Assembly: GCF_030504955.1 (NCBI RefSeq)
Contig: NZ_JAUKTR010000004.1
Coordinates: 62,001-126,000, forward strand
Reading direction: 5' to 3'
DNA length: 64,000 nucleotides
Source of the DNA: Peiella sedimenti
Lineage (GTDB): Bacteria > Pseudomonadota > Alphaproteobacteria > Caulobacterales > Caulobacteraceae
Position 1 is the stretch's first letter. Each line of letters opens with the position of its first letter. Positions 45,551 to 53,284 of this stretch are shown one piece after another. The position numbers and the translations under genes are program-made. The notes under the pieces are model-generated. The model made no database searches. It was not told the origin of the DNA and saw nothing but the letters and a program-made list of their open reading frames with translations.

Positions 45551-46258
45551 TTATCGTATACGATCCACCACGATGTCGAAGTTCTCGCGCCGCATGATGA
45601 TGAAGCGATCAGGGTCGCACCGCGCCACGAGGTTCTCAGAGCCAATCCACATCACCCTGGCGCGAGGGCAGTTGGGCTGAGCGTCGATGTAGGAAGGCCG
45701 AGGCAAAAAGCCATCAGCAACGTAGATCACGGCGGGTGCGGCCAGAGTCGCCAAGCCCGCGCCGATCAGCGCAGTCAACATCATGGGCCGGGCTATCTTT
45801 GGTGCGCGCTGATGAGAGCCGAAAAATGTATAGTCCATCATGATTCCGAGGAATGGGACACATACTGCAAAAGTGTATAAAATCGGACCTGCGGCATTTG
45901 CCCTTGAGAGAATATACACCACAGCAACAAGAAGTAGTGTCTGCCAAATCACGAACGCCCATTTCCAGCGCGTGATCTTTATAGCGATGTCGCTACCGAC
46001 GTGCTGAGCGAGCGCTAGGATCGTCGCTAGTGAAAGCGCGATAAGATAAGATGAGAAATAGGTGATGCCGCTAGTGATTATATCGTCCGGACTGGCTACG
46101 GCTGTGAACGATAGGCCCCAGCGGGCGAAGACGAAGCTCCCAACCAAGGAGCTACCGATGAATGAAAACGCACCCACGATGCCCACGAGTTCGAGCCACT
46201 GGCTCATGCGGATCGCAGTGAGTCGTGCCAATATTGTGCGGTAAAGGGGTTCGGACAT
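45551..46258 (-). CDS. Four-helix membrane protein (accessory gene), paralogue of 51190-51930
   Basis: 235 residues with about four membrane helices (near 25-50, 65-90, 105-125 and 160-185). A short extramembrane C terminus follows with 'VMWIGSENLVARCDPDRFIIMRRENFDIV'. 'WGLSFTAVASPDDIITSGI' lies after the first helix. Both patterns recur in the product of the gene at 51190 (WIGS-x-N, C-D, and VASP-x-D). Low GC for this window, own terminator, antisense to the phage direction: a typical moron. Function unknown; superinfection exclusion is a guess. Confidence 0.7.
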   Translation of the reverse strand: MSEPLYRTILARLTAIRMSQWLELVGIVGAFSFIGSSLVGSFVFARWGLSFTAVASPDDIITSGITYFSSYLIALSLATILALAQHVGSDIAIKITRWKWAFVIWQTLLLVAVVYILSRANAAGPILYTFAVCVPFLGIMMDYTFFGSHQRAPKIARPMMLTALIGAGLATLAAPAVIYVADGFLPRPSYIDAQPNCPRARVMWIGSENLVARCDPDRFIIMRRENFDIVVDRIR

Positions 46259-46304
46259 ACCACCAGCCTCTAACGGCTAAGCTGCGGCATCAAGGGGTGT
46301 CGAG

Positions 46305-46469
46305 ATGGCATTGCAAGCTGCCGTTCTGATCGTGGCCGCGCTCTGGCTATGCACCTATTTCGTCGCGTTCAGGCTCAGCGGCGAAGCCCAGGTGTGGGCT
46401 CATCGAGCCCTGATCGCCCTTACCCTGCTGGGATTGAGCGTCACCGTTGCACTCAAGTGCACGAATTAG
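46305..46469 (+). CDS. Very small two-helix membrane protein (54 aa)
   Basis: Two hydrophobic stretches, 'AAVLIVAALWLCTYFVAF' and 'ALIALTLLGLSVTVAL', separated by a short charged turn and ending 'KCTN'. GGGG (46294-46297) lies about seven bases before the ATG. Unrecognised. Divergent to the four-helix gene with a 46-base gap. Confidence 0.5.
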   Translation: MALQAAVLIVAALWLCTYFVAFRLSGEAQVWAHRALIALTLLGLSVTVALKCTN

Positions 46470-46689
46470 ACTCGTTTAATCCATTGAACCCACCCTCTCT
46501 GCGAGCGGGTGTAATGTTTGGGTGATGAACCCCAGCAAGCCTCCGAACCATGCGCGCGTTGTAAACCGTCAGGCACATCGAACGTTATGGTTACGTATGG
46601 TGGGCGTTTGGGGCGACGAGCCGCCCTGGTGTTGGAATTTGCTCGAAGCTTAATGGGCAGGCTTGCCCGAACCCCTTGGACGTAAGACA

Positions 46690-46923
46690 ATGCGGCAGGA
46701 TCGCATTCGAGATCACTTAGCCCTTATCGGGCCAGAGAAGGTTCGCGCCTCACTCCTGGCTGGGCATTGGAGCGCGAGGGAGAAGCCTTGCGTGCAAGAA
46801 TGGCTGGCGCTGAAGGAGCGGCAGCTAACGATCAAGCTCCAACGTTATGCAATGTATGCAGCGGCTATCGGTGTCCCCATTGGCGTAGCGACCGTGGTCG
46901 TCATGCTGCTGCAAGCTGGATGA
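46690..46923 (+). CDS. Small membrane-anchored protein (77 aa), paralogue of the gene at 45162
   Basis: An N-terminal soluble part ('RQDRIRDHLALIGPEKVRASLLAGHWS') precedes 'VQEWLALKERQLTIKLQRYAMYAAAIG' and a C-terminal helix 'GVPIGVATVVVMLLQAG'. The WLA-x-x-x-RQL and RY-x-x-x-AAAIG positions match the 77-residue product of 45162-45395. Start at ATG 46690. Its stop is followed at once by a TAAATA element. Confidence 0.55.
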   Translation: MRQDRIRDHLALIGPEKVRASLLAGHWSAREKPCVQEWLALKERQLTIKLQRYAMYAAAIGVPIGVATVVVMLLQAG

Positions 46924-46933
46924 TAAATAGGAA
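46924..46933 (+). promoter_or_regulatory. TAAATA start-associated element (4)
   Basis: TAAATA at 46924-46929, nine bases before ATG 46933. That ATG opens a 32-codon frame ending at 47031 whose protein is basic and Gly/Ser/Arg-rich; I do not call it a gene. The element directly follows the stop of the gene at 46690. Confidence 0.4.
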
Positions 46934-47055
46934 TGCATAGAGGGGGTGGGTCGAAGACCACCGCCTCGCGGCCTGCTGACCGGCGCGGGATACGACGCAA
47001 AATCCCGCATATCTCAGCCCCATTTTGGTGATCGGCCCTTCGGCCATCGGATCTT

Positions 47056-47061
47056 TATTTA
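47056..47061 (-). promoter_or_regulatory. Minus-strand TAAATA element
   Basis: TAAATA on the minus strand, 14 bases before ATG 47047, which opens a 48-codon frame (47047-46901) ending in a hydrophobic segment 'LYAFLFIIQLAAA'. Whether this frame is expressed is unclear. Confidence 0.35.
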
Positions 47062-47104
47062 TGGATGGGGGCGGCGCTCGCGCACGCCGTGCGCGAACCG
47101 CGTT

Positions 47105-47171
47105 CGCGAAGTCATTTCCGAACTCGACGCGAACGCCGTTCGCGAACGCATTCCGCGAAGTCATTTCCGAA
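47105..47171. repeat. 18-bp direct repeat with TTCGCGAA palindromes
   Basis: An identical 18-mer lies at 47105-47122 and 47154-47171. TTCGCGAA occurs at 47103-47110 and 47139-47146, with further partial copies between. It could be a protein-binding array or the remnant of a duplication. Confidence 0.65.
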
Positions 47172-47517
47172 GCCGACGAATTCACTGCTTGGATTACGCG
47201 CTCAGATATGAGCATCGAAATATGAAGCTTTCAGATCGCAGTCGGGAGAAACCGACGCTCAAAACGCGGTCATCGAAATCCGCTTCGCATTCTGCGTAGG
47301 AAAAATCCTACTCAAGTTCGCAACCTGCGAACCTCCGGTGTAGTGAAAGGTGGTGCCGACCACCACTCGCATCTATGCGACGGGCACTATCAATCGTGCG
47401 TAGCGCACGACCGGATGCAGTTTGCATACATTTTCTACTGGATATCTTGAAAAAAAGGTCTTGCCTGCCCCATTGGGTCAGTCTAGCTCTGGAGGTGCCT
47501 GGCGAGTCATCGTCTGG

Positions 47518-47547
47518 CAAAAGGCCCCCGGCGCGAGCCGAGGGCCT
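47518..47547 (-). terminator. Hairpin with minus-strand T-run
   Basis: AGGCCC (47522-47527) and GGGCCT (47542-47547) form the base of a roughly 11-bp stem with one mismatch. On the minus strand TTTTG follows. It may work in both directions. Confidence 0.55.
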
Positions 47548-47600
47548 CCGTGGTCAATCTCCGGGCGCTGTCACGCCCGTTAGATGAAAGGAGAACTCTG

Positions 47601-47732
47601 ATGCAGATGCGTCAGAGTGGGGAGCCAGGCAGGGGGTGGAGCCCCTGCATTTGGCGACCCACCCTCTTGTTGAGGAAGGCGGGCGGGCGGTCTCCGGGCC
47701 GCCCGTTCGCTTTTTGGCCGACTCTCGCGTGA
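47601..47732 (+). CDS. Possible small leader-type ORF (43 aa)
   Basis: ATG 47601 lies seven bases after a near-perfect AAAGGAG Shine-Dalgarno (47587-47593), far better than most phage genes here. The peptide is basic and Trp/Pro/Arg-rich and resembles no known protein. An intrinsic terminator (47684-47715) lies inside the frame, as in attenuator leaders. It may be a leader peptide, a decayed gene or chance. Confidence 0.35.
   Translation: MQMRQSGEPGRGWSPCIWRPTLLLRKAGGRSPGRPFAFWPTLA
47684..47715 (+). terminator. Intrinsic terminator upstream of the methyltransferase gene
   Basis: CGGGCGG (47684-47690) pairs with CCGCCCG (47699-47705) over an eight-base loop, followed by a T-run at 47711-47715. 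Transcription would need to restart for the methyltransferase. Confidence 0.75.
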
Positions 47733-47824
47733 AAGTCTATCTCTCAATGTGAGAAAGTCACTCAGAAGAGTTTGACCGTCGCCCGCTGTGGAGCCGTTCA
47801 TCGCACTAGAAAGACGATGACTTC

Positions 47825-47850
47825 GCACCTTGCCTAAATAATAGGTGCGA
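47825..47850 (+). promoter_or_regulatory. TAAATA start-associated element (5) in a 6-bp stem
   Basis: TAAATA at 47835-47840, ten bases before GTG 47845. GCACCT (47825-47830) pairs with AGGTGC (47843-47848), so TAAATA lies in the loop and the start codon in the stem. Confidence 0.6.
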
Positions 47851-48876
47851 TGTGAAACCATAGGGAGGGCGACCCTTTATCTCGCCGATAGCAAAGACAT
47901 TCTACCCGGCCTGAGCGGCATCGACGCAGTCGTCACTGACCCGCCCTACGGCCTGAGCTTCATGGGGCAGGCGTGGGACTATGAAGTCCCTCAAGCCGAC
48001 CTTTGGCGGCATGCCTTCAGTGCGCTCAAGCCGGGCGGCCACCTCGTGAGCTTCTTCGCCAGCCGGACGTATCACCGGGGCGTGGTCGAGATTGAAGACG
48101 CGGGCTTCGACATCAGAGATCAGATCATGTGGCTCTATGGCTCAGGCTTCCCCAAGAGCCGGAACCTGGACGGCGAGTGGCAGGGGTGGGGCACCGCCCT
48201 CAAACCAGCCCACGAACCAATCTGCCTCGCGCGAAAGCCGTTCAAGGCGACCGTCGCTGCCAACATGCGAGAGCACGGGGTAGGTGCGCTCAATATCGAC
48301 GGCTGCCGGGTTGGGAAGGCCGGAGGGACACGGAAGGCGCGGTCGGCCCGCAAGTCTGAGACATGCAGCGTCGGCGGGTTCCTGAACGCACGTCGCGGCC
48401 AACCTATCCATGGCGGTCGCTGGCCCGCGAACGTCATCCATGACGGGTCGGATGAGGTGATGGCGGAATTAGAGACCCAATCGGCGCGGGTAGGCATGCA
48501 CTCTGCTGGGGCTCAAACGCTCAACCTAGATAAGGCCAACTCGCCATCTCGTGGCCCCGTGCCGCTATCCCCAGGGGGGCGCGGTTTCCGCATTGGCGAC
48601 TCAGGATCAGCCGCCCGCTTCTTCTATTGCGCTAAGGCGAGCCGAAAGGACCGTGGCGACGGGAACCTTCACCCCACCGTGAAGCCGACCGCGTTGATGG
48701 CCTATCTCTGCCGGTTGGTCACGCCCCCTGGAGGCACCGTCCTTGACCCGTTTATGGGCTCGGGCAGCACCGGCATCGCCGCCCTCAAAGAGGGATTGAG
48801 CTTCATCGGCATCGAGCGTGATCCCGAATATTTCGAGATCGCCTGTCAACGGCTTCAAGCGGAGGCCGGATGCTGA
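47845..48876 (+). CDS. DNA (adenine-N6 or cytosine-N4) methyltransferase
   Basis: 343 residues. The catalytic motif DPPY ('VVTDPPYGLSF') lies near residue 31, ahead of the SAM motif 'DPFMGSGSTGIAALKEGLSFIGIERD' near the C terminus. This order is typical of beta-class enzymes such as CcrM. No restriction partner is adjacent, so it is an orphan phage methyltransferase that may protect phage DNA or alter host expression. The GTG start at 47845 follows a TAAATA element; no ATG is nearby. Recognition sequence cannot be read. Confidence 0.9.
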   Translation: MRCETIGRATLYLADSKDILPGLSGIDAVVTDPPYGLSFMGQAWDYEVPQADLWRHAFSALKPGGHLVSFFASRTYHRGVVEIEDAGFDIRDQIMWLYGSGFPKSRNLDGEWQGWGTALKPAHEPICLARKPFKATVAANMREHGVGALNIDGCRVGKAGGTRKARSARKSETCSVGGFLNARRGQPIHGGRWPANVIHDGSDEVMAELETQSARVGMHSAGAQTLNLDKANSPSRGPVPLSPGGRGFRIGDSGSAARFFYCAKASRKDRGDGNLHPTVKPTALMAYLCRLVTPPGGTVLDPFMGSGSTGIAALKEGLSFIGIERDPEYFEIACQRLQAEAGC

Positions 48877-49118
48877 CTACGATCCCAGGCCGCGCACCTT
48901 TCATTTGGACCTTCCGTCTCGATGAGCCGGAGCTTGAACCGTTCCTGGCCTGGGTCGCAGAGGCCGCCCCTCAGGCGCGGTGCCACCTCGACGAAACGCT
49001 GAAGGTGACCCTTGCCGATGAAACAGCCCACGGCGAGTTCTATGGCTGCCTCATAAGTTCGGGGTGGCTCGACGGTAAGTTCGAGAATAATGACGCGGAA
49101 GATGCGGCTGATGTATAA
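48870..49118 (+). CDS. Hypothetical protein (82 aa)
   Basis: Unrecognised, acidic. 'RAPFIWTFRLDEPELEPFLAWVAEAAPQARCHLDETLKVTLADE' suggests a small alpha/beta fold; the tail is Asp/Glu/Ala-rich. It overlaps the methyltransferase end by seven bases and is probably translated with it. Its stop codon TAA is part of an exact TATAAATA (49114-49121). Confidence 0.55.
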   Translation: MLTTIPGRAPFIWTFRLDEPELEPFLAWVAEAAPQARCHLDETLKVTLADETAHGEFYGCLISSGWLDGKFENNDAEDAADV

Positions 49119-49196
49119 ATAGAACTGCCGGGGCGACTATCTCCCATATCGCTCCGGTGTTGCTTACGAGAGTTTGTTGTTTCTCTCTGGACGGTA

Positions 49197-49226
49197 GGAG
49201 GCGCGGGTCAAACCCGCGCCTCCTTT
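49197..49226 (+). terminator. Strong intrinsic terminator before the terminase genes
   Basis: Perfect 12-bp stem, 49197-49208 with 49212-49223, three-base loop, followed by TTTG. It is directly followed by TAAATA element 6, so termination of early or accessory transcription is coupled to a new start for the structural genes. Confidence 0.85.
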
Positions 49227-49236
49227 GTCTCAAGCA

Positions 49237-49248
49237 TAAATACAGGCA
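49237..49248 (+). promoter_or_regulatory. TAAATA start-associated element (6)
   Basis: TAAATA at 49237-49242, 11 bases before ATG 49248. GCAT (49234-49237) can pair with ATGC (49248-49251), which includes the start codon. Confidence 0.6.
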
Positions 49249-49700
49249 TGCCAGGAGGAAGACCCCCCACGCCGACACGCCTGAAAGAACTGGCCGGAAA
49301 CCCCGGTAAGCGACCCATCAACCGCCGCGAACCCAAGCCGACCGGTGGCGCGGTCGCACCCAAAACCCTAAGCCGGGATGCCCTAGCGGCCTGGAAGCGA
49401 CTGATCGGCTCGATGCCGGAAGGCGTTTACACGGTCGCCGACGAAGGCTTGCTCGCCGCCTATTGTGAGGCCGTCGCCTTGCATCGCCGCGCCACGGCTG
49501 AAGTGGCCGCTCAGGGCGCGGTGACGACAGGATCGACTGGCCAACTCACGGTCAGCCCGTGGGTGAAAATCAAATCCGATCAGGCCCGCCTTATCACTGC
49601 GATCGGCGCGCGCCTTGGCCTCGACCCCGCCGCCCGGTCGAGCCTTCAACTCCAAGCCCCCGATGAGACCCCTGACGAGTTCGGCGGTCTCATCCAGTGA
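49248..49700 (+). CDS. terS: Phage terminase small subunit, P27 family
   Basis: Binds the packaging site and directs the large subunit. 150 residues. The start 'PGGRPPTPTRLKELAGNPGKRPINRREPKPTGG' is typical of P27-type small terminases, followed by helices for DNA binding and oligomerisation and a C-terminal 'LQLQAPDETPDEF'. First gene of the structural module, four bases before the large subunit. Confidence 0.93.
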   Translation: MPGGRPPTPTRLKELAGNPGKRPINRREPKPTGGAVAPKTLSRDALAAWKRLIGSMPEGVYTVADEGLLAAYCEAVALHRRATAEVAAQGAVTTGSTGQLTVSPWVKIKSDQARLITAIGARLGLDPAARSSLQLQAPDETPDEFGGLIQ

Positions 49701-49703
49701 CCC

Positions 49704-51281
49704 GTGGCGGAGGTGGCCCGGAATGCCGGGCGCGCCCAGCGGGTCATCGACTTCATTGAGAAGCTCAGCCTCGCACCGGGCGTGCCTTTCAAGCTTCGCG
49801 AATGGCAGCGGAAGTTCATCCGCGACATTTACGAGCCAATCGACCCTGAGCGCCCCGGCAAACGGAGAACCCGCCGCGCCGTTTTCAGTGTGGCTCGCAA
49901 GAACGGCAAGACGGAGATCGCCGCCGCCATCATCCTTGCCCATTTGATCGGTCCGGAGGCCGAATACCGGGGCCAAATCTATTCCGCCGCCAATGACCGC
50001 GAGCAAGCAGGTTTCGTTTTCGACGTTGTTCGGAAGTTCATCGACCTATCGCCGGGGCTTCGCGAATACCTAACTGTCGTGCCGTCCACGAAGACCGTCT
50101 TCGTAAAGCGGTCGGACGTGAAGGCGGCGGGCTCGAAGTTTCGCGCCTTGTCGGCGGACGCGGGCACTAAGCACGGCCTGAACGCATCGCTCGTTGTCTA
50201 CGATGAGCTAGCTCAATCCAAAAACCGCGAACTCTACGACACTCTTCGGACCTCCCAAGGCGCGAGGGCCGAGCCCCTCTTTCTAGCCATCTCCACTCAG
50301 TCGAATGACCCGTCTAGCGTCATGTCCGAACTCATCGACTTCGGGCTTTCGGGCAAAGACCCAACGACTGTCTGCCATCTCTATGCGGCTCCGGAGGGTT
50401 GCGACCTTCTCGATGAAGAGGCTTGGCGCGCGGCCAATCCGGCATTGGGTGACTTTCGCGACATTCACGAAATCAGGACTCTCGCCAAGGAAGCCAAGGC
50501 GCTCCCGACGGCAGAGCAGAACTTCCGCCTTCTCTACCTGAACCAGCGGGTCAGCCAGCACGCTAGCCTCATCACAGCGGCGGATTGGAAGGCGTGCGAA
50601 GCATCGTTCGAGTTCGAGCCCGGCGAGCCAATCTACCTGGGCCTCGATATGTCGGTTCGCACCGACCTAACAGCCCTGGTGGCGGTGTCCGCCCTCGACG
50701 GCAGCCGGGTCAAGGCGTGGTTTTGGAAGCCGGGCGACTATCTCGACGAACACACCACGCGCGACCGCGTTCGGTATGATCTCTTCGCGGCCAACAACCT
50801 TCTCTTTGCACCTGAGGGCCGCTCTATTGATCCCCAGGCCGTGGCGTTGCGTGTCGCCGATCTCGTTGGCCGGTATGACGTGCGCGGCCTCGCCTATGAC
50901 CGGTGGCGAATAGACGAGTTCCTCCGTTGTCTCGACGCTATCGGCCTAGAGGCCCAGGAGGGCGAAGGCGCGGGGCTCCGTCTCGTCCGCTGGGGGCAGG
51001 GCTTCGGAGATATGGCTCCGGCCATCGACGCGTTCGAGCATGCCGTCCTTGAGGGTGACCTCCAACATGACGGCCATCCGCTGCTGACGTTCTGTGTGAT
51101 GAATGCGCTCGCGGTTTCAGACGCGGCAGGGAACCGGAAACTCGACAAGGCGAAGAGCCGCTTCCGCATCGACGGTGCAGTGGCCTTGGCTATGGCGCTG
51201 GGGCTGAAGGCACGGGACCGGCAGACGGCTGTTGCGGTGAGTCCGTGGGAAGACCCTGAGTTCTCGATTCAGGTGGCGTGA
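49704..51281 (+). CDS. terL: Phage terminase large subunit
   Basis: ATP-driven packaging motor and nuclease. 525 residues. Walker A-like 'FSVARKNGKTEIAAAIIL' near residue 55, Walker B region 'ASLVVYDELAQSKN' near residue 165, and the RNase H-like nuclease domain begins with 'YLGLDMSVRTDLTALVAVS' (first acidic residue) in the second half. GTG start. The 3' end overlaps a convergent accessory gene by 92 bases. Confidence 0.95.
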   Translation: MAEVARNAGRAQRVIDFIEKLSLAPGVPFKLREWQRKFIRDIYEPIDPERPGKRRTRRAVFSVARKNGKTEIAAAIILAHLIGPEAEYRGQIYSAANDREQAGFVFDVVRKFIDLSPGLREYLTVVPSTKTVFVKRSDVKAAGSKFRALSADAGTKHGLNASLVVYDELAQSKNRELYDTLRTSQGARAEPLFLAISTQSNDPSSVMSELIDFGLSGKDPTTVCHLYAAPEGCDLLDEEAWRAANPALGDFRDIHEIRTLAKEAKALPTAEQNFRLLYLNQRVSQHASLITAADWKACEASFEFEPGEPIYLGLDMSVRTDLTALVAVSALDGSRVKAWFWKPGDYLDEHTTRDRVRYDLFAANNLLFAPEGRSIDPQAVALRVADLVGRYDVRGLAYDRWRIDEFLRCLDAIGLEAQEGEGAGLRLVRWGQGFGDMAPAIDAFEHAVLEGDLQHDGHPLLTFCVMNALAVSDAAGNRKLDKAKSRFRIDGAVALAMALGLKARDRQTAVAVSPWEDPEFSIQVA

Positions 51282-51930
51282 AAATAATCCGAAACTCCTC
51301 ACTTCGAACGATAGCGCGGCCACTATCGCACTCCACCAGCACATTCTGACTCCCAATCCACAAAACATCACAAGACTCATCACCTACAATCATTTGCCCT
51401 TGGTCCCCCACGTATCCCCTGTCCATCACCAGGGTGAATGATAGGCCCAGCAACATAAAGCCAGTGAGGCATGCGGCAAATAATCTTAGCTTTGGAGTGC
51501 GAGTAGTCTCCGATTTTTTGAGAAAGGCAAATCCAGCACCGAACATGGCTATCGCGCCAAGCCCAAACAATACAAGCGTATAATGCGTGTGATGGAACAG
51601 GCGGAACCTAATTATGACTAATGGGATGATTAAAGTGAGTAACATTAGTGTGGCAACTGGCCAGTCGGACTTCAATCGACCTGACATCCATCTCCCTACG
51701 GCAATCGACGCGGAGAAAAATGACAATAAGCAAAGTAGTTGAATTCCGCCCATCAGGACATCTGATGGACTTGCTACCTGTAGGTATGGGACCCCCCAAT
51801 ACATGAATATGATGCTGTTCGCCACGGCGGAGAAAAAGAAGGCCACGCCGCTCATAAGGGCGGAAATCTCAGCCACAAACACTACCGGCTCACGGTAGCG
51901 TTTCCAGCGCGCTTGCCGCACTTCTCCCAT
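51190..51930 (-). CDS. Four-helix membrane protein (moron), paralogue of 45551-46258
   Basis: 246 residues with four to five hydrophobic helices, then 'VLWIGSQNVLVECDSGRAIVRSEEFRII' and a Pro/Ser-rich tail. The tail is antisense to terminase. 'WGVPYLQVASPSDVLMGGI' and the WIGS-x-N/C-D block match the gene at 45551. GC content is visibly lower than in the flanking structural genes. It breaks the late operon between terminase and portal on the other strand, as a moron does. GGGGGG lies upstream of its ATG. Role unknown. Confidence 0.7.
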   Translation of the reverse strand: MGEVRQARWKRYREPVVFVAEISALMSGVAFFFSAVANSIIFMYWGVPYLQVASPSDVLMGGIQLLCLLSFFSASIAVGRWMSGRLKSDWPVATLMLLTLIIPLVIIRFRLFHHTHYTLVLFGLGAIAMFGAGFAFLKKSETTRTPKLRLFAACLTGFMLLGLSFTLVMDRGYVGDQGQMIVGDESCDVLWIGSQNVLVECDSGRAIVRSEEFRIIFTPPESRTQGLPTDSPQQPSAGPVPSAPAP

Positions 51931-51979
51931 GACCGTGCCCCCCGTTGGCTGATCTATTCGGCGGCCCGCCTGACCCGCT

Positions 51980-51995
51980 CAGCTAAATACTGCCA
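51980..51995 (+). promoter_or_regulatory. TAAATA start-associated element (7)
   Basis: TAAATA at 51984-51989, 11 bases before ATG 51995. CAG (51980-51982) and CTG (51990-51992) flank it. No Shine-Dalgarno. It restarts the operon after the inserted moron. Confidence 0.65.
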
Positions 51996-53284
51996 TGAGT
52001 TTCCTTGGCAGCATTTTCGGCAGCCCCCAGCCCAGAGAAGACCGCTCTCTCGAAAATCCGTCAATCTCGCTGACCGATGCGTCGGCGTGGCGGTCGCTCT
52101 TTGGCGGCGGCGCGGCCTTCTCCGGTGAACTGGTGACGGAAGACGCGGCCCTGGGCGTTCCCGCCGTATGGACCGCCGTCAATGTCATCGCTGGCTCCAT
52201 CGCGAGCCTGCCCCTTCATCTCTACAAGCGTTCACCTGAAGGCCGTCAGCGGGCGGAAGCCGACCCGCTAGACCGCATCGTCCACGATCAGGTCAACAGC
52301 GACTACCTCACCAGCTTCGCGTGGAGGAAGTGGCTCGTCACCCGGCTGCTGCTGACGGGCCGTGCCTTCACCTTCATCGAGCGCGGCGGCCACGGGCGGG
52401 TCACCAACCTATGGCCCCTCGATAGCTCGCGCATGGCTATCGAGGTGCGCGATGGCCGCCGCGTCTACCGCTATCGCCGACACGACGGGCGCACGGTCGA
52501 ATACGGTGCCGGTGAGATCATCGATCTCGTTTGGATGCCGGGCGCGGATGGCATCAGTCACGTCAATCCACTCGACCGAAACCGCAACGCCATCGGCCTA
52601 GCCATCGCCGCCGAACGCTACGCCAGCATCATGTTCGAGAATGGCGGCATCCCGCCACTCGCGCTGAACGGCCCCACGATGTCGCCTCAGGCGGCGGCGC
52701 GCGCCTCTGGCGATATCGCAGCGGCCTTGAAGGCAACCCGCGACGAAAAGCGGAACGTGCTCATCACGCCGACAGGCTACGACCTGAAGCCGATCGGGTT
52801 CGAGCCCATGAAGGCTCAGATGTTGGAGCTTCGGAAGTTCCAGATCACCGAGGTTGCTCGGGTCTTCAACATTCCCCCGGCCTTCCTGCAAGACCTCTCG
52901 ACGGGCACCTACTCCAATACGGAGCAACAAGACCTCGCCTTCGTCAAACACACGCTCACGCCGTGGCTCGAACTGATCGAGCAAGAGCTAAACGCCAAGC
53001 TTTTCAGCGACAAGAACCGCACCAACTTCGTCGAATTCAACCTAGACGGCATGCTTCGCGGCGACCTCGCCACCCGCATGACCGCCTATGCCCAGGCCGT
53101 GAACGCGGCGGTGCTCACCCCGAACGAAGCCAGAGCCATCGAGAACCGCCCGGCCAAGGAGGGCGGCGACGATCTGCTTATCCAGGGCGCGACTGTAAAA
53201 CTAAATACAGTTGGCGCAATGAAACAGGAGAGTGATGCCGAAGGGATACCCGCTATCGGGAAAGAGAAAGACGAAGACGTTTGA
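51995..53284 (+). CDS. Phage portal protein, HK97 family
   Basis: Dodecameric ring at one capsid vertex for DNA entry and tail attachment. 429 residues. 'VWTAVNVIAGSIASLPLHLYKR', 'LLTGRAFTFIERGGHGRVTNLWPLDSSRM', 'NIPPAFLQDLSTGTYSNTEQQDLAFVKHTLTPW' are typical HK97-portal blocks. The gene's 3' end contains another TAAATA (53202-53207) and overlaps the HNH gene by 50 bases. Confidence 0.95.
   Translation: MSFLGSIFGSPQPREDRSLENPSISLTDASAWRSLFGGGAAFSGELVTEDAALGVPAVWTAVNVIAGSIASLPLHLYKRSPEGRQRAEADPLDRIVHDQVNSDYLTSFAWRKWLVTRLLLTGRAFTFIERGGHGRVTNLWPLDSSRMAIEVRDGRRVYRYRRHDGRTVEYGAGEIIDLVWMPGADGISHVNPLDRNRNAIGLAIAAERYASIMFENGGIPPLALNGPTMSPQAAARASGDIAAALKATRDEKRNVLITPTGYDLKPIGFEPMKAQMLELRKFQITEVARVFNIPPAFLQDLSTGTYSNTEQQDLAFVKHTLTPWLELIEQELNAKLFSDKNRTNFVEFNLDGMLRGDLATRMTAYAQAVNAAVLTPNEARAIENRPAKEGGDDLLIQGATVKLNTVGAMKQESDAEGIPAIGKEKDEDV
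53202..53235 (+). promoter_or_regulatory. TAAATA element inside the end of the portal gene
   Basis: TAAATA at 53202-53207, 33 bases before ATG 53235 of the HNH gene. AACT (53200-53203) pairs with AGTT (53209-53212), and ACTGTA with TACAGT nearby. The distance is longer than in the standard elements. Confidence 0.4.

Larger units (their letters stand above)
46934..47600. other. Gene-poor prophage region with repeats
   Basis: No convincing gene in about 670 bases. It contains a minus-strand TAAATA (47061-47056) 14 bases before an ATG that opens a 48-codon frame with a hydrophobic tail. It also has the direct repeats at 47105-47171 and a terminator at 47518-47547. Confidence 0.5.

Noticed and set aside
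46525..46653. 42-codon frame between the 54-residue and 77-residue membrane protein genes
   Set aside because: No Shine-Dalgarno or TAAATA element and no recognisable protein pattern; a minus-strand frame over the same bases is equally weak.
46946..47299. 117-codon plus-strand frame after the TAAATA at 46924
   Set aside because: It is not in frame with the ATG after the element, crosses the repeats, and reads as a basic, Ser/Arg-rich sequence with no plausible fold.
49116..49126. TAAATA at 49116 as a thirteenth start-associated element
   Set aside because: No start codon follows at the usual distance; it coincides with a stop codon, so I list it separately.
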